DNA from: an uncultured Anaerotignum sp.
GTDB taxonomy: Bacteria; Bacillota; Clostridia; Lachnospirales; Anaerotignaceae
NCBI GenBank assembly: GCA_944381385.1
Contig: CALWKZ010000078.1
Location: 1 to 37,303 of the forward strand
Length of the DNA stretch: 37,303 bases
Direction: 5' to 3'
Positions 25,206 through 32,067 of this stretch are shown piece after piece. The first letter of the stretch is position 1; the number at the start of each line of letters is the position of its first letter. The notes under the pieces were generated by a model that was not told where the DNA came from, made no database searches, and saw nothing but the letters and a program-made list of their open reading frames with translations. The position numbers and the translations under genes are program-made.

Positions 25206-25699
25206 TATGCGTCCCAGAGAACGATCTCACCGCTTTCCAGGGATTTTTTCACGTCTATGGTACGCTGGTTCCGGCTGCCCTTAAAACGCAGCTCCAGAGA
25301 CCGTTCCTTTTCCAGAAAGGGGCCGTCTACCAGAATATCGGTAGCCTCCAGCAGTTTCTGCCTGTCCCCGCCTTCTGCCAGCAGAGCCTCCCAAGTATAG
25401 CCTGTGTAGGTCCATACATTCAAGCCGATCTCATGGGCACCCTTTGCCAGCTCTGTACAGGGCAGCGGCTGCTCAAAGGGATCGCCGCCGGAAAGGGTGA
25501 TTCCGTCCAGCAGGGGATTTTCCTTCGCTACCCGCAGGATATCCTCCGTATCAGACCAGAAGCCGCCTTCGGGATCATGGGTCTGCGGATTATGACAGCC
25601 GGGACAATGGTGAGGGCATCCCTGTGTAAATACAGTCAATCGGAATCCGGCGCCGTCAACGATAGAATCGTTGACGACACCGCTGATCTTAATTCTCAT
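25205..25699 (-). CDS. nrdG: Anaerobic ribonucleoside-triphosphate reductase activating protein
   Basis: NrdG is a radical-SAM protein that generates the glycyl radical on NrdD. The 164-residue length is standard. The CxxxCxxC cluster motif is TQGCPHHCPGCHNP with C28, C32 and C35. SGGDPFEQP is the SAM-binding GGE-like motif. It lies 6 bp after the nrdD stop and is co-transcribed with it. A terminator overlaps its stop codon. Confidence 0.96.
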   Translation of the reverse strand: MRIKISGVVNDSIVDGAGFRLTVFTQGCPHHCPGCHNPQTHDPEGGFWSDTEDILRVAKENPLLDGITLSGGDPFEQPLPCTELAKGAHEIGLNVWTYTGYTWEALLAEGGDRQKLLEATDILVDGPFLEKERSLELRFKGSRNQRTIDVKKSLESGEIVLWDA

Positions 25700-25705
25700 G
25701 ATTTA

Positions 25706-28054
25706 TCAATCTTCCTTCGGTTCCAGTTTTACTTCCGTAACGATGGAATGTTTTACTCTGTCACGGACCTCGGCGCGCTTGGCGTTGTTAAAACGATCCA
25801 GAGTGCCTACCAAATAACCTGTGATACGGCGGATTCTCTGGAAGCCCATATCGCCGTCTGTTTCAGCTCTGCCGCATTTCGGGCAGGTATCGCCGATAAT
25901 GCCGTTGTAGCCGCAGATGGGGTCACGGTCTACGGGATGATTGATGGAGCCGTAGCCAACGCCCTGGGACTTCATGTAACGGATGATTTTTTCAAAAGCG
26001 TCCAGATTTGTAGTAGGGTCGCCGTCCAGTTCCACATAGGTGATATGGCCCGCATTGGTCAGCGCGTGGTAAGGGGCCTCCAGCTGGATCTTCTTATAAG
26101 CGCTGATGGGGTAGTATACGGGAATATGGAAGCTGTTGGTATAGTATTCTCTGTCGGTGACGCCTTCGATGGAGCCAAAGCGTTTCCGGTCGATTTCCAC
26201 AAATCTGCCGGAAAGGCCTTCTGCGGGCGTTGCCAGCAGAGTAAAGTTCAGTTTCATTTTCTGGGAAATATCGTCCAGACGGTTACGCATATGTCCAATG
26301 ATATCCAGACCCAGGTTCTGCGCTACTTCGCTTTCTCCGTGGTGTACGCCGATAAGTGCCTTCAATGTTTCCGCCAGACCGATAAAGCCTACGGAAAGGG
26401 TGCCGTTTTTCAGGACTTCTCTGACCTCATCATTATATCCCAGCTTATCGCTGTTGATCCAGATGCCTTCGCCCATCAGGAAAGGATAGTTGTGTACTTT
26501 TTTCTTTGCCTGGATCTCAAAGCGTTCCAGCAGCTGCTCTACCACCAGATCGATCTTATGATCCAGTTCGTTAAAGAACCAGTCTACGTTTTTATTTGCC
26601 ATGATGGCGATACGGGGCAGGTTGATGCTGGTAAAGCTCAGGTTGCCTCTGCCGGGGGTGATGGCGTTTTCGGGATCATACACATTTGCCATAACGCGGG
26701 TACGGCAGCCCATGTAAGCGATCTCTGTTTCCGGATGGCCTTCCTTATAGAATTTCAGGTTGTAAGGCGCGTCCTGGAAGGAGAAATTAGGGAACAGCCG
26801 TTTCGCGCTGACACGGCAGGCCAGCTTGAACAGGTCGTAGTTTGGTTCCCCGGGATTAAAGTTGACGCCTTCCTTTACACGGAAGATCTGGATGGGGAAA
26901 ATAGCGGTCTCGCCGCTGCCCAGACCTGCTTCCGTTACCAGCAGCATGTTTTTCATGACCATTCTGGCCTCTGTAGAGGTATCCATACCATAGTTGATGG
27001 AGGAGAAAGGCGTCTGCGCGCCGGCACGGCTGTGCATGGTGTTCAGATTATGCAGCAGGGCCTCCATAGCCTGATATGTTTCCTTGTCTGTTTCTTCTGT
27101 GGATTTTTTTACAGTGAAAGCCTGTGCCTTCTGGTAAATTTCCGCAGGGATACCGATTTCTTCCGCCAGCTTCGCTTCGGCGTTGTCATAGGTCTCATTT
27201 TTATCCAATGTAGGGGTCAGACCCATGGCCTCCAGTTTCTGGAAGGCTTCCCGCATAGCGTTGGCGTGCTCCTCGCAGTCCATAACCTCAATCAGGGAGG
27301 TCAGGTTGGAACGATACCGTTTTTTGTATGTTTTTGCTACGCCGGGCGCCATACCGTAGTCGAAATTAGGGATGGACTGGCCGCCGTGCTGGTCGTTCTG
27401 GTTGGACTGGATAGCGATGCAGGCAAGGGAAGCGTAGCTGGAGATGCTGTTGGGCTCCCGCAATACGCCGTGGCCCGTGGAAAAACCGCCGTTGAACAGC
27501 TTGGTCAGGTCGATCTGACAGCAGGTGGTGGTCAGTGTATAGAAATCCAGGTCATGGATATGGATGTCGCCGTTTCTGTGAGCTTCGGAGTGTTTGGGAT
27601 TCAAAACATAGGACTCATAGAAATGCTTTGCGCCCTCGGAGCCATATTTCAGCATGGAACCCATGGCTGTATTGCCGTCGATATTGGCGTTTTCCCGCTT
27701 GATATCGCTGTCCGTTGCGTCTTTATAGGTGATGTCCTCAAAGGTTTTCATGAGGCGGTCATTCATATTGCGGATGCGTGTGCGTTCTGCCCGGTACAGG
27801 ATATAGGCTTTTGCTGTGCGTACAAAACCGTGCTCGATCAGTACCTTTTCCACAACATCCTGAATATCCTCTACGGAAGGGGATTCAATACCCTTTTCCT
27901 CAAAATAGTTGGAAACCTCCTGGGCCATTTCCAGACAGGTAGCGTAGCTTTTGGCGCCGCTGGTGGCCTCAAATGCTTTTTCAATGGCATTGGCGATTTT
28001 GTTGATATCAAAATATACCGTTCTGCCGTCTCGTTTTTTGATCGTTGTTATCAT
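25706..28054 (-). CDS. nrdD: Anaerobic (class III) ribonucleoside-triphosphate reductase
   Basis: NrdD makes deoxyribonucleotides from NTPs without oxygen. The 782-residue protein has an N-terminal ATP-cone (about 1-90, KKRDGRTVYFDINKIANAI), the catalytic barrel, a C-terminal four-cysteine zinc site (CGYNGIIGDTCPKCGR) and the glycyl-radical loop ITGYLVGTLDRF with the glycine at about residue 746. ATG 28054 follows AGAGGG with good spacing; the longer in-frame start lacks a site. Its promoter overlaps NrdR boxes, and nrdR lies nearby on the opposite strand. Confidence 0.97.
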   Translation of the reverse strand: MITTIKKRDGRTVYFDINKIANAIEKAFEATSGAKSYATCLEMAQEVSNYFEEKGIESPSVEDIQDVVEKVLIEHGFVRTAKAYILYRAERTRIRNMNDRLMKTFEDITYKDATDSDIKRENANIDGNTAMGSMLKYGSEGAKHFYESYVLNPKHSEAHRNGDIHIHDLDFYTLTTTCCQIDLTKLFNGGFSTGHGVLREPNSISSYASLACIAIQSNQNDQHGGQSIPNFDYGMAPGVAKTYKKRYRSNLTSLIEVMDCEEHANAMREAFQKLEAMGLTPTLDKNETYDNAEAKLAEEIGIPAEIYQKAQAFTVKKSTEETDKETYQAMEALLHNLNTMHSRAGAQTPFSSINYGMDTSTEARMVMKNMLLVTEAGLGSGETAIFPIQIFRVKEGVNFNPGEPNYDLFKLACRVSAKRLFPNFSFQDAPYNLKFYKEGHPETEIAYMGCRTRVMANVYDPENAITPGRGNLSFTSINLPRIAIMANKNVDWFFNELDHKIDLVVEQLLERFEIQAKKKVHNYPFLMGEGIWINSDKLGYNDEVREVLKNGTLSVGFIGLAETLKALIGVHHGESEVAQNLGLDIIGHMRNRLDDISQKMKLNFTLLATPAEGLSGRFVEIDRKRFGSIEGVTDREYYTNSFHIPVYYPISAYKKIQLEAPYHALTNAGHITYVELDGDPTTNLDAFEKIIRYMKSQGVGYGSINHPVDRDPICGYNGIIGDTCPKCGRAETDGDMGFQRIRRITGYLVGTLDRFNNAKRAEVRDRVKHSIVTEVKLEPKED

Positions 28055-28105
28055 ACCCAACCCTCTTTCTGCGTCCGTCGCGCTGTATTTGCTGTTTCTT
28101 ATGCA

Positions 28106-28121
28106 ACACAAGATATAGTTC
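28106..28121 (-). promoter_or_regulatory. NrdR box 1 (nrdD-proximal)
   Basis: ACACAAGATATAGTTC resembles the 16-bp NrdR box (ACACWATATMTWGTGT). Its AGATAT core (28111) is 32 bp from the core of the second box, the three-turn spacing typical of paired NrdR sites. Confidence 0.72.
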
Positions 28122-28137
28122 CTGTATTTGTGTTCAG

Positions 28138-28153
28138 TGTATAGATATTGTAG
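28138..28153 (-). promoter_or_regulatory. NrdR box 2 (over the -10 box)
   Basis: TGTATAGATATTGTAG is the second NrdR-box-like site. It overlaps the -10 hexamer of the nrdD promoter (28147-28152), as expected for a repressor. Confidence 0.72.
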
Positions 28154-28175
28154 TATATTCCCTATGGTACGTCAA
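28147..28175 (-). promoter_or_regulatory. SigA-type promoter of nrdDG
   Basis: On the minus strand TTGACG (28175-28170), a 17-bp spacer and TACAAT (28152-28147). The -10 box lies inside NrdR box 2. Confidence 0.8.
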
Positions 28176-28261
28176 TGGCAAAAGTCACAAAATTGTAGAA
28201 ATGCAAAAATTTTCTGTAAAAGTTCGCATAAAATGAAACAGGAGGGGAGGGAGGACAAAAT

Positions 28262-28519
28262 ATGGAGAAATTCTCGCAGCTACAGGAAAAGGAGGTCATC
28301 AATATCTGTGACGGGAAACGTCTGGGATATGTCTGTGATCTGGAACTGGATCTGGCAACAGGAAAGATCTGCGGCCTGATCGTGCCGGAAGAAGGCAGCC
28401 GGTGGAATCTATTTTGCAGAAACGGATATTATTATGTGCCCTGGCGCTGTATCAAGCGGATCGGGGATGATATCATCCTGGTGGACGTGGATGTTTCGGA
28501 GATCAGCCGGGAGGGATAG
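28262..28519 (+). CDS. YlmC/YmxH-family PRC-barrel protein
   Basis: The 85-residue protein is a small PRC-barrel: FSQLQEKEVINICDGKRLGYVCDLELDLATGKICGLIVPEE, then a short hairpin and the strand IILVDVD. Members of this family in Bacillus and Clostridia are associated with sporulation, and their exact role is unknown. GGAGGGAGG precedes the ATG at 28262. A CATAAAAT string at 28227-28234 resembles a SigE -10 box, but the -35 match is poor. nrdR follows on the same strand but has its own promoter. Confidence 0.88.
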   Translation: MEKFSQLQEKEVINICDGKRLGYVCDLELDLATGKICGLIVPEEGSRWNLFCRNGYYYVPWRCIKRIGDDIILVDVDVSEISREG

Positions 28520-28523
28520 GCTA

Positions 28524-28552
28524 TTGACCGGAAAATGTTTCTGATTTATACT
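28524..28552 (+). promoter_or_regulatory. SigA-type promoter of nrdR
   Basis: TTGACC (28524-28529), a 17-bp spacer and TATACT (28547-28552), about 40 bp before the nrdR start. Confidence 0.78.
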
Positions 28553-28592
28553 TTACTGTAGAAAAAACATGATTTACAAAGGAGGAACGGGC

Positions 28593-29057
28593 ATGAAATG
28601 TCCTTTTTGTTTGAACCCGGATACAAAAGTGATCGATTCCAGAGCGCAGGATGAAAATTCTGTCATCCGCCGCCGCAGGCTCTGCGAGAAATGCGGCAAA
28701 CGCTTTACCACATATGAACGCATTGATATGATCCCTATTACTGTCATCAAACGGGACGGCACCAGAGAGATTTTCGATAAAAACAAGCTGCTGGGCGGGA
28801 TCATGAAATCCTGCAATAAACGGCCGGTGACCGTAAAGCAGATGGAAAAACTGGTGGATGATATCGAGAATACACTGGCAGGCAGCGGCGAGCGGGAAGT
28901 GGAAAGCAAGGTCCTGGGTAATATGGTCATTGACCGGCTGAAGGATCTGGATGAGGTGGCCTATGTGCGCTTCGCCTCTGTTTACCGCCAGTTCAAGGAT
29001 ATCAACAGCTTTATTGACGAGCTGGAAAAAATGCTGCATGAGAAAAAAGGAGAATAA
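28593..29057 (+). CDS. nrdR: Transcriptional repressor of ribonucleotide reductase genes
   Basis: NrdR senses ATP/dATP through an ATP-cone and represses nrd genes. The 154-residue protein has an N-terminal zinc ribbon with C3, C6, C31 and C34 (MKCPFC ... CEKC), the RRRR basic patch and an ATP-cone (about 48-140: [20 protein letters not shown]). ATG 28593 follows AAAGGAGG; the earlier in-frame ATG at 28569 has no site. The paired NrdR boxes on nrdD, about 450 bp away, are its probable target. Confidence 0.97.
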   Translation: MKCPFCLNPDTKVIDSRAQDENSVIRRRRLCEKCGKRFTTYERIDMIPITVIKRDGTREIFDKNKLLGGIMKSCNKRPVTVKQMEKLVDDIENTLAGSGEREVESKVLGNMVIDRLKDLDEVAYVRFASVYRQFKDINSFIDELEKMLHEKKGE

Positions 29058-29072
29058 GAAAGGCGGCGCGCC

Positions 29073-29354
29073 ATGGAGCAGAAGGTAAAGGCATTATTTT
29101 CCGCGGCGGCGGAAGGCAGGGCCCAGGCGGAACGGCTGGCGGAGCAGTATCGTACTGCCGGCTGGCAGATCCATCTGCATCATACAGAAGATCTGGAGGA
29201 AAGCAGACGGTGGGCAGAGGAGCGTTTGATGACGCATCTTTTGTATTTTCATGACGAGGAACAGGTCACCCTGGTCAGCTTTGCTGACGAAATGGGCGGG
29301 TACAGCGTGGAGATCAAAGTCAGCGACCTGATCCTGCCGGACAGAGAAAAATAA
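29073..29354 (+). CDS. Uncharacterised 93-residue protein
   Basis: The product is not recognised. It starts with a helix-rich, Ala/Glu/Arg-rich part (about 1-50, with RAQAERLAEQYRTAGW) and ends with alternating strands (LMTHLLYFHDEEQVTLVSFADEMGGYSVEIKVSDL). It is soluble, with no signal peptide. The ATG follows AAAGGCGGCGCGCC, a modest ribosome site, 15 bp after the nrdR stop, so it is probably in the nrdR operon. Codon use is like its neighbours. Confidence 0.65.
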   Translation: MEQKVKALFSAAAEGRAQAERLAEQYRTAGWQIHLHHTEDLEESRRWAEERLMTHLLYFHDEEQVTLVSFADEMGGYSVEIKVSDLILPDREK

Positions 29355-29371
29355 AAAAATAGAGACAGGCA

Positions 29372-29397
29372 ATATTTTACAAAATACCTCATAGGAT
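29372..29397 (+). promoter_or_regulatory. Possible SigE-type sporulation promoter of the Cys-rich peptide gene
   Basis: ATATT (29372-29376), a 13-bp spacer and CATAGGAT (29390-29397) resemble the SigE consensus (KMATATT, about 14 bp, CATACAnT). The -10 matches at six of eight positions and the spacer is one base short, so this is tentative. Confidence 0.3.
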
Positions 29398-29445
29398 AAA
29401 AATGTAAGTCAATACATCATTTTTATTCCAAGGAGGTATTTTATT

Positions 29446-29637
29446 ATGTGTGGATTTGGTGGCTGCGGTAACGACAACTTTATTTGGATCATCCTGCTGC
29501 TGTGCCTGTGCGGCAACAACAACAGCGGCAGCTGCGGCTGTGGGAATGAAAATTCCTGGCTGTGGATTCTGATCCTGCTGTGCTGCTGCGGAAACAACAG
29601 CTGCGGCGGACAGCTGAATAACTGCGCTTCCTGCTGA
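29446..29637 (+). CDS. Small Cys/Gly/Asn-rich membrane peptide with internal duplication
   Basis: The 63-residue peptide has 14 cysteines. Two hydrophobic segments, FIWIILLLCL and WLWILILLCC, are each followed by a CGNN-type turn, so the protein is an imperfect tandem duplication. AAGGAGG with good spacing precedes the ATG, and a terminator follows, which supports a real gene. Similar clostridial peptides are sometimes labelled chorion-class high-cysteine proteins; no function is established. It could be a spore-coat or membrane-stacking peptide, and the possible SigE promoter would fit; both points are inference. Confidence 0.75.
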   Translation: MCGFGGCGNDNFIWIILLLCLCGNNNSGSCGCGNENSWLWILILLCCCGNNSCGGQLNNCASC

Positions 29638-29671
29638 TACCCGTCCAGGGATCAGACTGTATAAGCGCGAA

Positions 29672-29701
29672 AAGGGGCGCCTTCGGGCGTCCTCTTTTTT
29701 T
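29672..29701 (+). terminator. Terminator after the Cys-rich peptide gene
   Basis: AGGGGCGCC (29673-29681) pairs with GGCGTCCTC (29686-29694), with wobbles, around a TTCG tetraloop. Seven T residues follow. Confidence 0.88.
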
Positions 29702-29779
29702 GGAGGGGAACGGCGCCTCTATACTTTTTCTCCGCTCTGTGATATGATGGACGAAAAGCTATGAATAGGGGGAAAAGAT

Positions 29780-30748
29780 ATGAGAGTTGGTATTATGGGA
29801 CCTGGCGGTATCGCGGAAAAGATGGCCTATACCCTGAGCAAAATGGAGGATGCCCAGTGCTATGCGGTGGCCTCCAGAAATCTGGAGCGGGCAAAGGCCT
29901 TTGCGGAGAAATTCGGCGTGGAAAAGGCCTATGGTTCCTATGAGGAATTGGCGCAGGACCCGGATGTGGAACTGATCTATATTGCGACGCCTCATTCCCA
30001 TCATTATGCCTGCGCGAAGATCTGTCTGGAGCACAACAAGCCCATTCTCTGTGAAAAGGCTTTTATGGCCAACGCGAAGCAGGCGAAGGAAATTCTGGAT
30101 TTATCCAAAGAAAAGGGCGTTTTCGTAACGGAGGCTATCTGGACCAGATATATGCCTTCCGCGAGGATCATGATGGACGCCATCCGCGCCGGGAAGATCG
30201 GCGAGGTGAACTTTGTGACGGCGAATCTGGGCTATGACCTGAAGCATGTACAGCGGCTGGTGGACCCTGCTCTGGCCGGCGGAGCTCTGCTGGATGTGGG
30301 CATTTATCCTTTGACGTTTATTGCCATGGTGCTGGGAGATGATGTGGCGGAGATCACTTCCTCCTGTGTGAAAACGGAGACCGGCGTAGACGCCCAGAAC
30401 GCCATTGTGCTGAAATATGCCAACGGCACCATGGGCATCGCCCACAGCGGTATGCTGGGGCCTACAGAACAGTATGGCATCGTGTACGGCACGAAAGGGT
30501 ATTTGATCGCGGAGAATATCAACAATGTAGACCGTATCTGCATTTACTCTCCCGACAGAAAGCTGGTGGAGGCTATCCCCATGCCGGAACAGATCACCGG
30601 ATTTGAGGATGAGGTGCGCGCTTCCATGAAAGCCATCAGGGAAGGGCGTATCGAGTGCCCGGAGATCCCTCATAAGGAAATTCTGCGGATGATGGAGCAG
30701 ATGGACGGCCTGCGGGCTGCCTGGGGCATTCAATATCCTTTTGAATAA
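29780..30748 (+). CDS. Gfo/Idh/MocA-family NAD(P)-dependent oxidoreductase
   Basis: The 322-residue protein has an N-terminal Rossmann fold (MRVGIMGPGGIAEKMA) and ATPHSHHYACAKICLEHNKPILCEKAF. The catalytic motif is EKA (E92, K93) instead of the usual EKP. The C-terminal substrate domain includes GGALLDVGIYPL, as in trans-dihydrodiol dehydrogenase-like members. The substrate is probably a sugar or cyclitol but cannot be named from sequence. AGGGGGA precedes the ATG. It stands alone between two terminators. Confidence 0.9.
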   Translation: MRVGIMGPGGIAEKMAYTLSKMEDAQCYAVASRNLERAKAFAEKFGVEKAYGSYEELAQDPDVELIYIATPHSHHYACAKICLEHNKPILCEKAFMANAKQAKEILDLSKEKGVFVTEAIWTRYMPSARIMMDAIRAGKIGEVNFVTANLGYDLKHVQRLVDPALAGGALLDVGIYPLTFIAMVLGDDVAEITSSCVKTETGVDAQNAIVLKYANGTMGIAHSGMLGPTEQYGIVYGTKGYLIAENINNVDRICIYSPDRKLVEAIPMPEQITGFEDEVRASMKAIREGRIECPEIPHKEILRMMEQMDGLRAAWGIQYPFE

Positions 30749-30764
30749 AAAAGCGGCGAAAAAA

Positions 30765-30812
30765 AAGAAGGTTTGAGATTTTTTGAAATCTCAAACCTTC
30801 TTCTGTTTTTCA
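30765..30812. terminator. Bidirectional terminator between the oxidoreductase gene and kbl
   Basis: AAGAAGGTTTGAGATTT (30765-30781) pairs perfectly with AAATCTCAAACCTTCTT (30786-30802) around TTTG. The T run is strongest on the minus strand, so it mainly serves kbl. Confidence 0.9.
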
Positions 30813-30828
30813 GATCATGTTCGGCCGA

Positions 30829-31941
30829 TCAGATGATGCCCATTTCTTTTGTGATCTCAATGATGGCGTCAGCTGCTTTTTCCAGATCTTCTCTGGTATG
30901 AGCTGCGGAGATCATGACACGCAGACGTGCTGTGCCTCTGGGTACAACGGGGAATTTGATAGCCTGTGCGTATACGCCTTTGTCATACAGACGCGCGCTC
31001 AGTTCTTCCGCTTTTTCCGCGTCGCCAACGATAACGGGGATAACGGGTGTTACGGTGGAGCCGGTGTTCAGACCAGCGTCCTGCATCCGTTTTGCGAAAT
31101 ATTCTCTGTTTTCCCACAGACGTTTTACCAGGGTATCGTCATGAGCGATTTTGTTGATGCCGGCCAGAGCCGCTGCGGTCAGGCAGGGTGCCAGAGGAGA
31201 AGCTGTGAAGATAAAGCTGCGGGCCTTGGGACGCAGTTCTTCGATAAATTCCTTTGTGCCTGCTACAAAGCCGCCGGCTGCGCCGAATGCCTTGGACAGA
31301 GAGCCTGTTTCTACGGTTACTTTGTCACGCAGGCCGAAATGCTCTACCGTACCTTTGCCGTAAGGGCCCATAACGCCGTCGCCGTGAGCGTCGTCTACCA
31401 TGAACATAGCGCCGTATTTTTCAGCCAGAGCGGCCATTTCGGGCAGGGGAGCCAGATCGCCGTCCATGCTGAATACAGCGTCGGCTACCAGCAGTTTTTT
31501 GCCTTCTGTGGGCTCTTTGAGCATTTCTTCCAGTTTTGCCAGATCCATATGCGGATATACCTTTACTGTGGCACGGGACAGACGGCAGCCGTCGATGATG
31601 CTGCCATGGTTCAGCTCGTCGCTGTAAATGGTATCGCCTTTGCCTACCAGTACGGGGATAACGCCGGTGTTGGCAGCTACGCCGCTGTTGAATACCAGAA
31701 CGGCTTCTACGCCTTTGAATTCGGCCAGAGCTTTTTCCAGTTCATCGTGTACAGCAAAGTTGCCGACGATATTACGGCTGGCGCTGGGGCCTACGCCGTA
31801 TTTGTCGATGGCTTCCTTTGCCGCCTTTACCAGATCAGGGTCATTGGCCAGGCCCAGGTAGTTGTTGGAGGCCATATTGATGATGTCTCTGCCGTCCAGA
31901 TTGATGTGGGCGCCCTGAGGACCGTAAAGAGTTCTGTACAT
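30829..31941 (-). CDS. kbl: Glycine C-acetyltransferase / alpha-oxoamine synthase
   Basis: This PLP enzyme condenses glycine with acetyl-CoA to 2-amino-3-ketobutyrate. The product is about 370 residues, roughly 20-25 shorter at the N-terminus than typical Kbl. Visible motifs are [30 protein letters not shown] (Asp/His for PLP) and the PLP lysine K217 in [15 protein letters not shown] 31941 was preferred over ATG 31950, which abuts the AGAAGG site. A perfect consensus promoter precedes it. No threonine dehydrogenase gene is nearby, so BioF-like or other oxoamine synthase activity remains possible. Confidence 0.85.
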   Translation of the reverse strand: MYRTLYGPQGAHINLDGRDIINMASNNYLGLANDPDLVKAAKEAIDKYGVGPSASRNIVGNFAVHDELEKALAEFKGVEAVLVFNSGVAANTGVIPVLVGKGDTIYSDELNHGSIIDGCRLSRATVKVYPHMDLAKLEEMLKEPTEGKKLLVADAVFSMDGDLAPLPEMAALAEKYGAMFMVDDAHGDGVMGPYGKGTVEHFGLRDKVTVETGSLSKAFGAAGGFVAGTKEFIEELRPKARSFIFTASPLAPCLTAAALAGINKIAHDDTLVKRLWENREYFAKRMQDAGLNTGSTVTPVIPVIVGDAEKAEELSARLYDKGVYAQAIKFPVVPRGTARLRVMISAAHTREDLEKAADAIIEITKEMGII

Positions 31942-32030
31942 GATACTCATCCTTCTTTCTGATTGATACGTTTCGATATGTAACCGCGGCGGGCCAAAGG
32001 CTTTTTGGTCTGCCGTTTGCCTTTAAAACC

Positions 32031-32059
32031 ATTATAAACCAATGAAAAATGTATGTCAA
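32031..32059 (-). promoter_or_regulatory. Perfect consensus SigA promoter of kbl
   Basis: On the minus strand TTGACA (32059-32054), a 17-bp spacer and TATAAT (32036-32031), just after the parC stop. The leader of about 80 nt contains a GGCAGACCAAA / TTTGGCCCGCC hairpin. Confidence 0.88.
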
Positions 32060-32067
32060 TGAAGGAC

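Noticed and set aside
25433-28144. 903-codon open frame antisense to nrdD
   Set aside because: NrdD has clear motifs, promoter and operator; the antisense product is low-complexity His/Gln/Val-rich sequence typical of a shadow.
30817-31962. Open frame antisense to kbl
   Set aside because: Kbl has a consensus promoter and PLP motifs on the minus strand; the plus frame has no family features.
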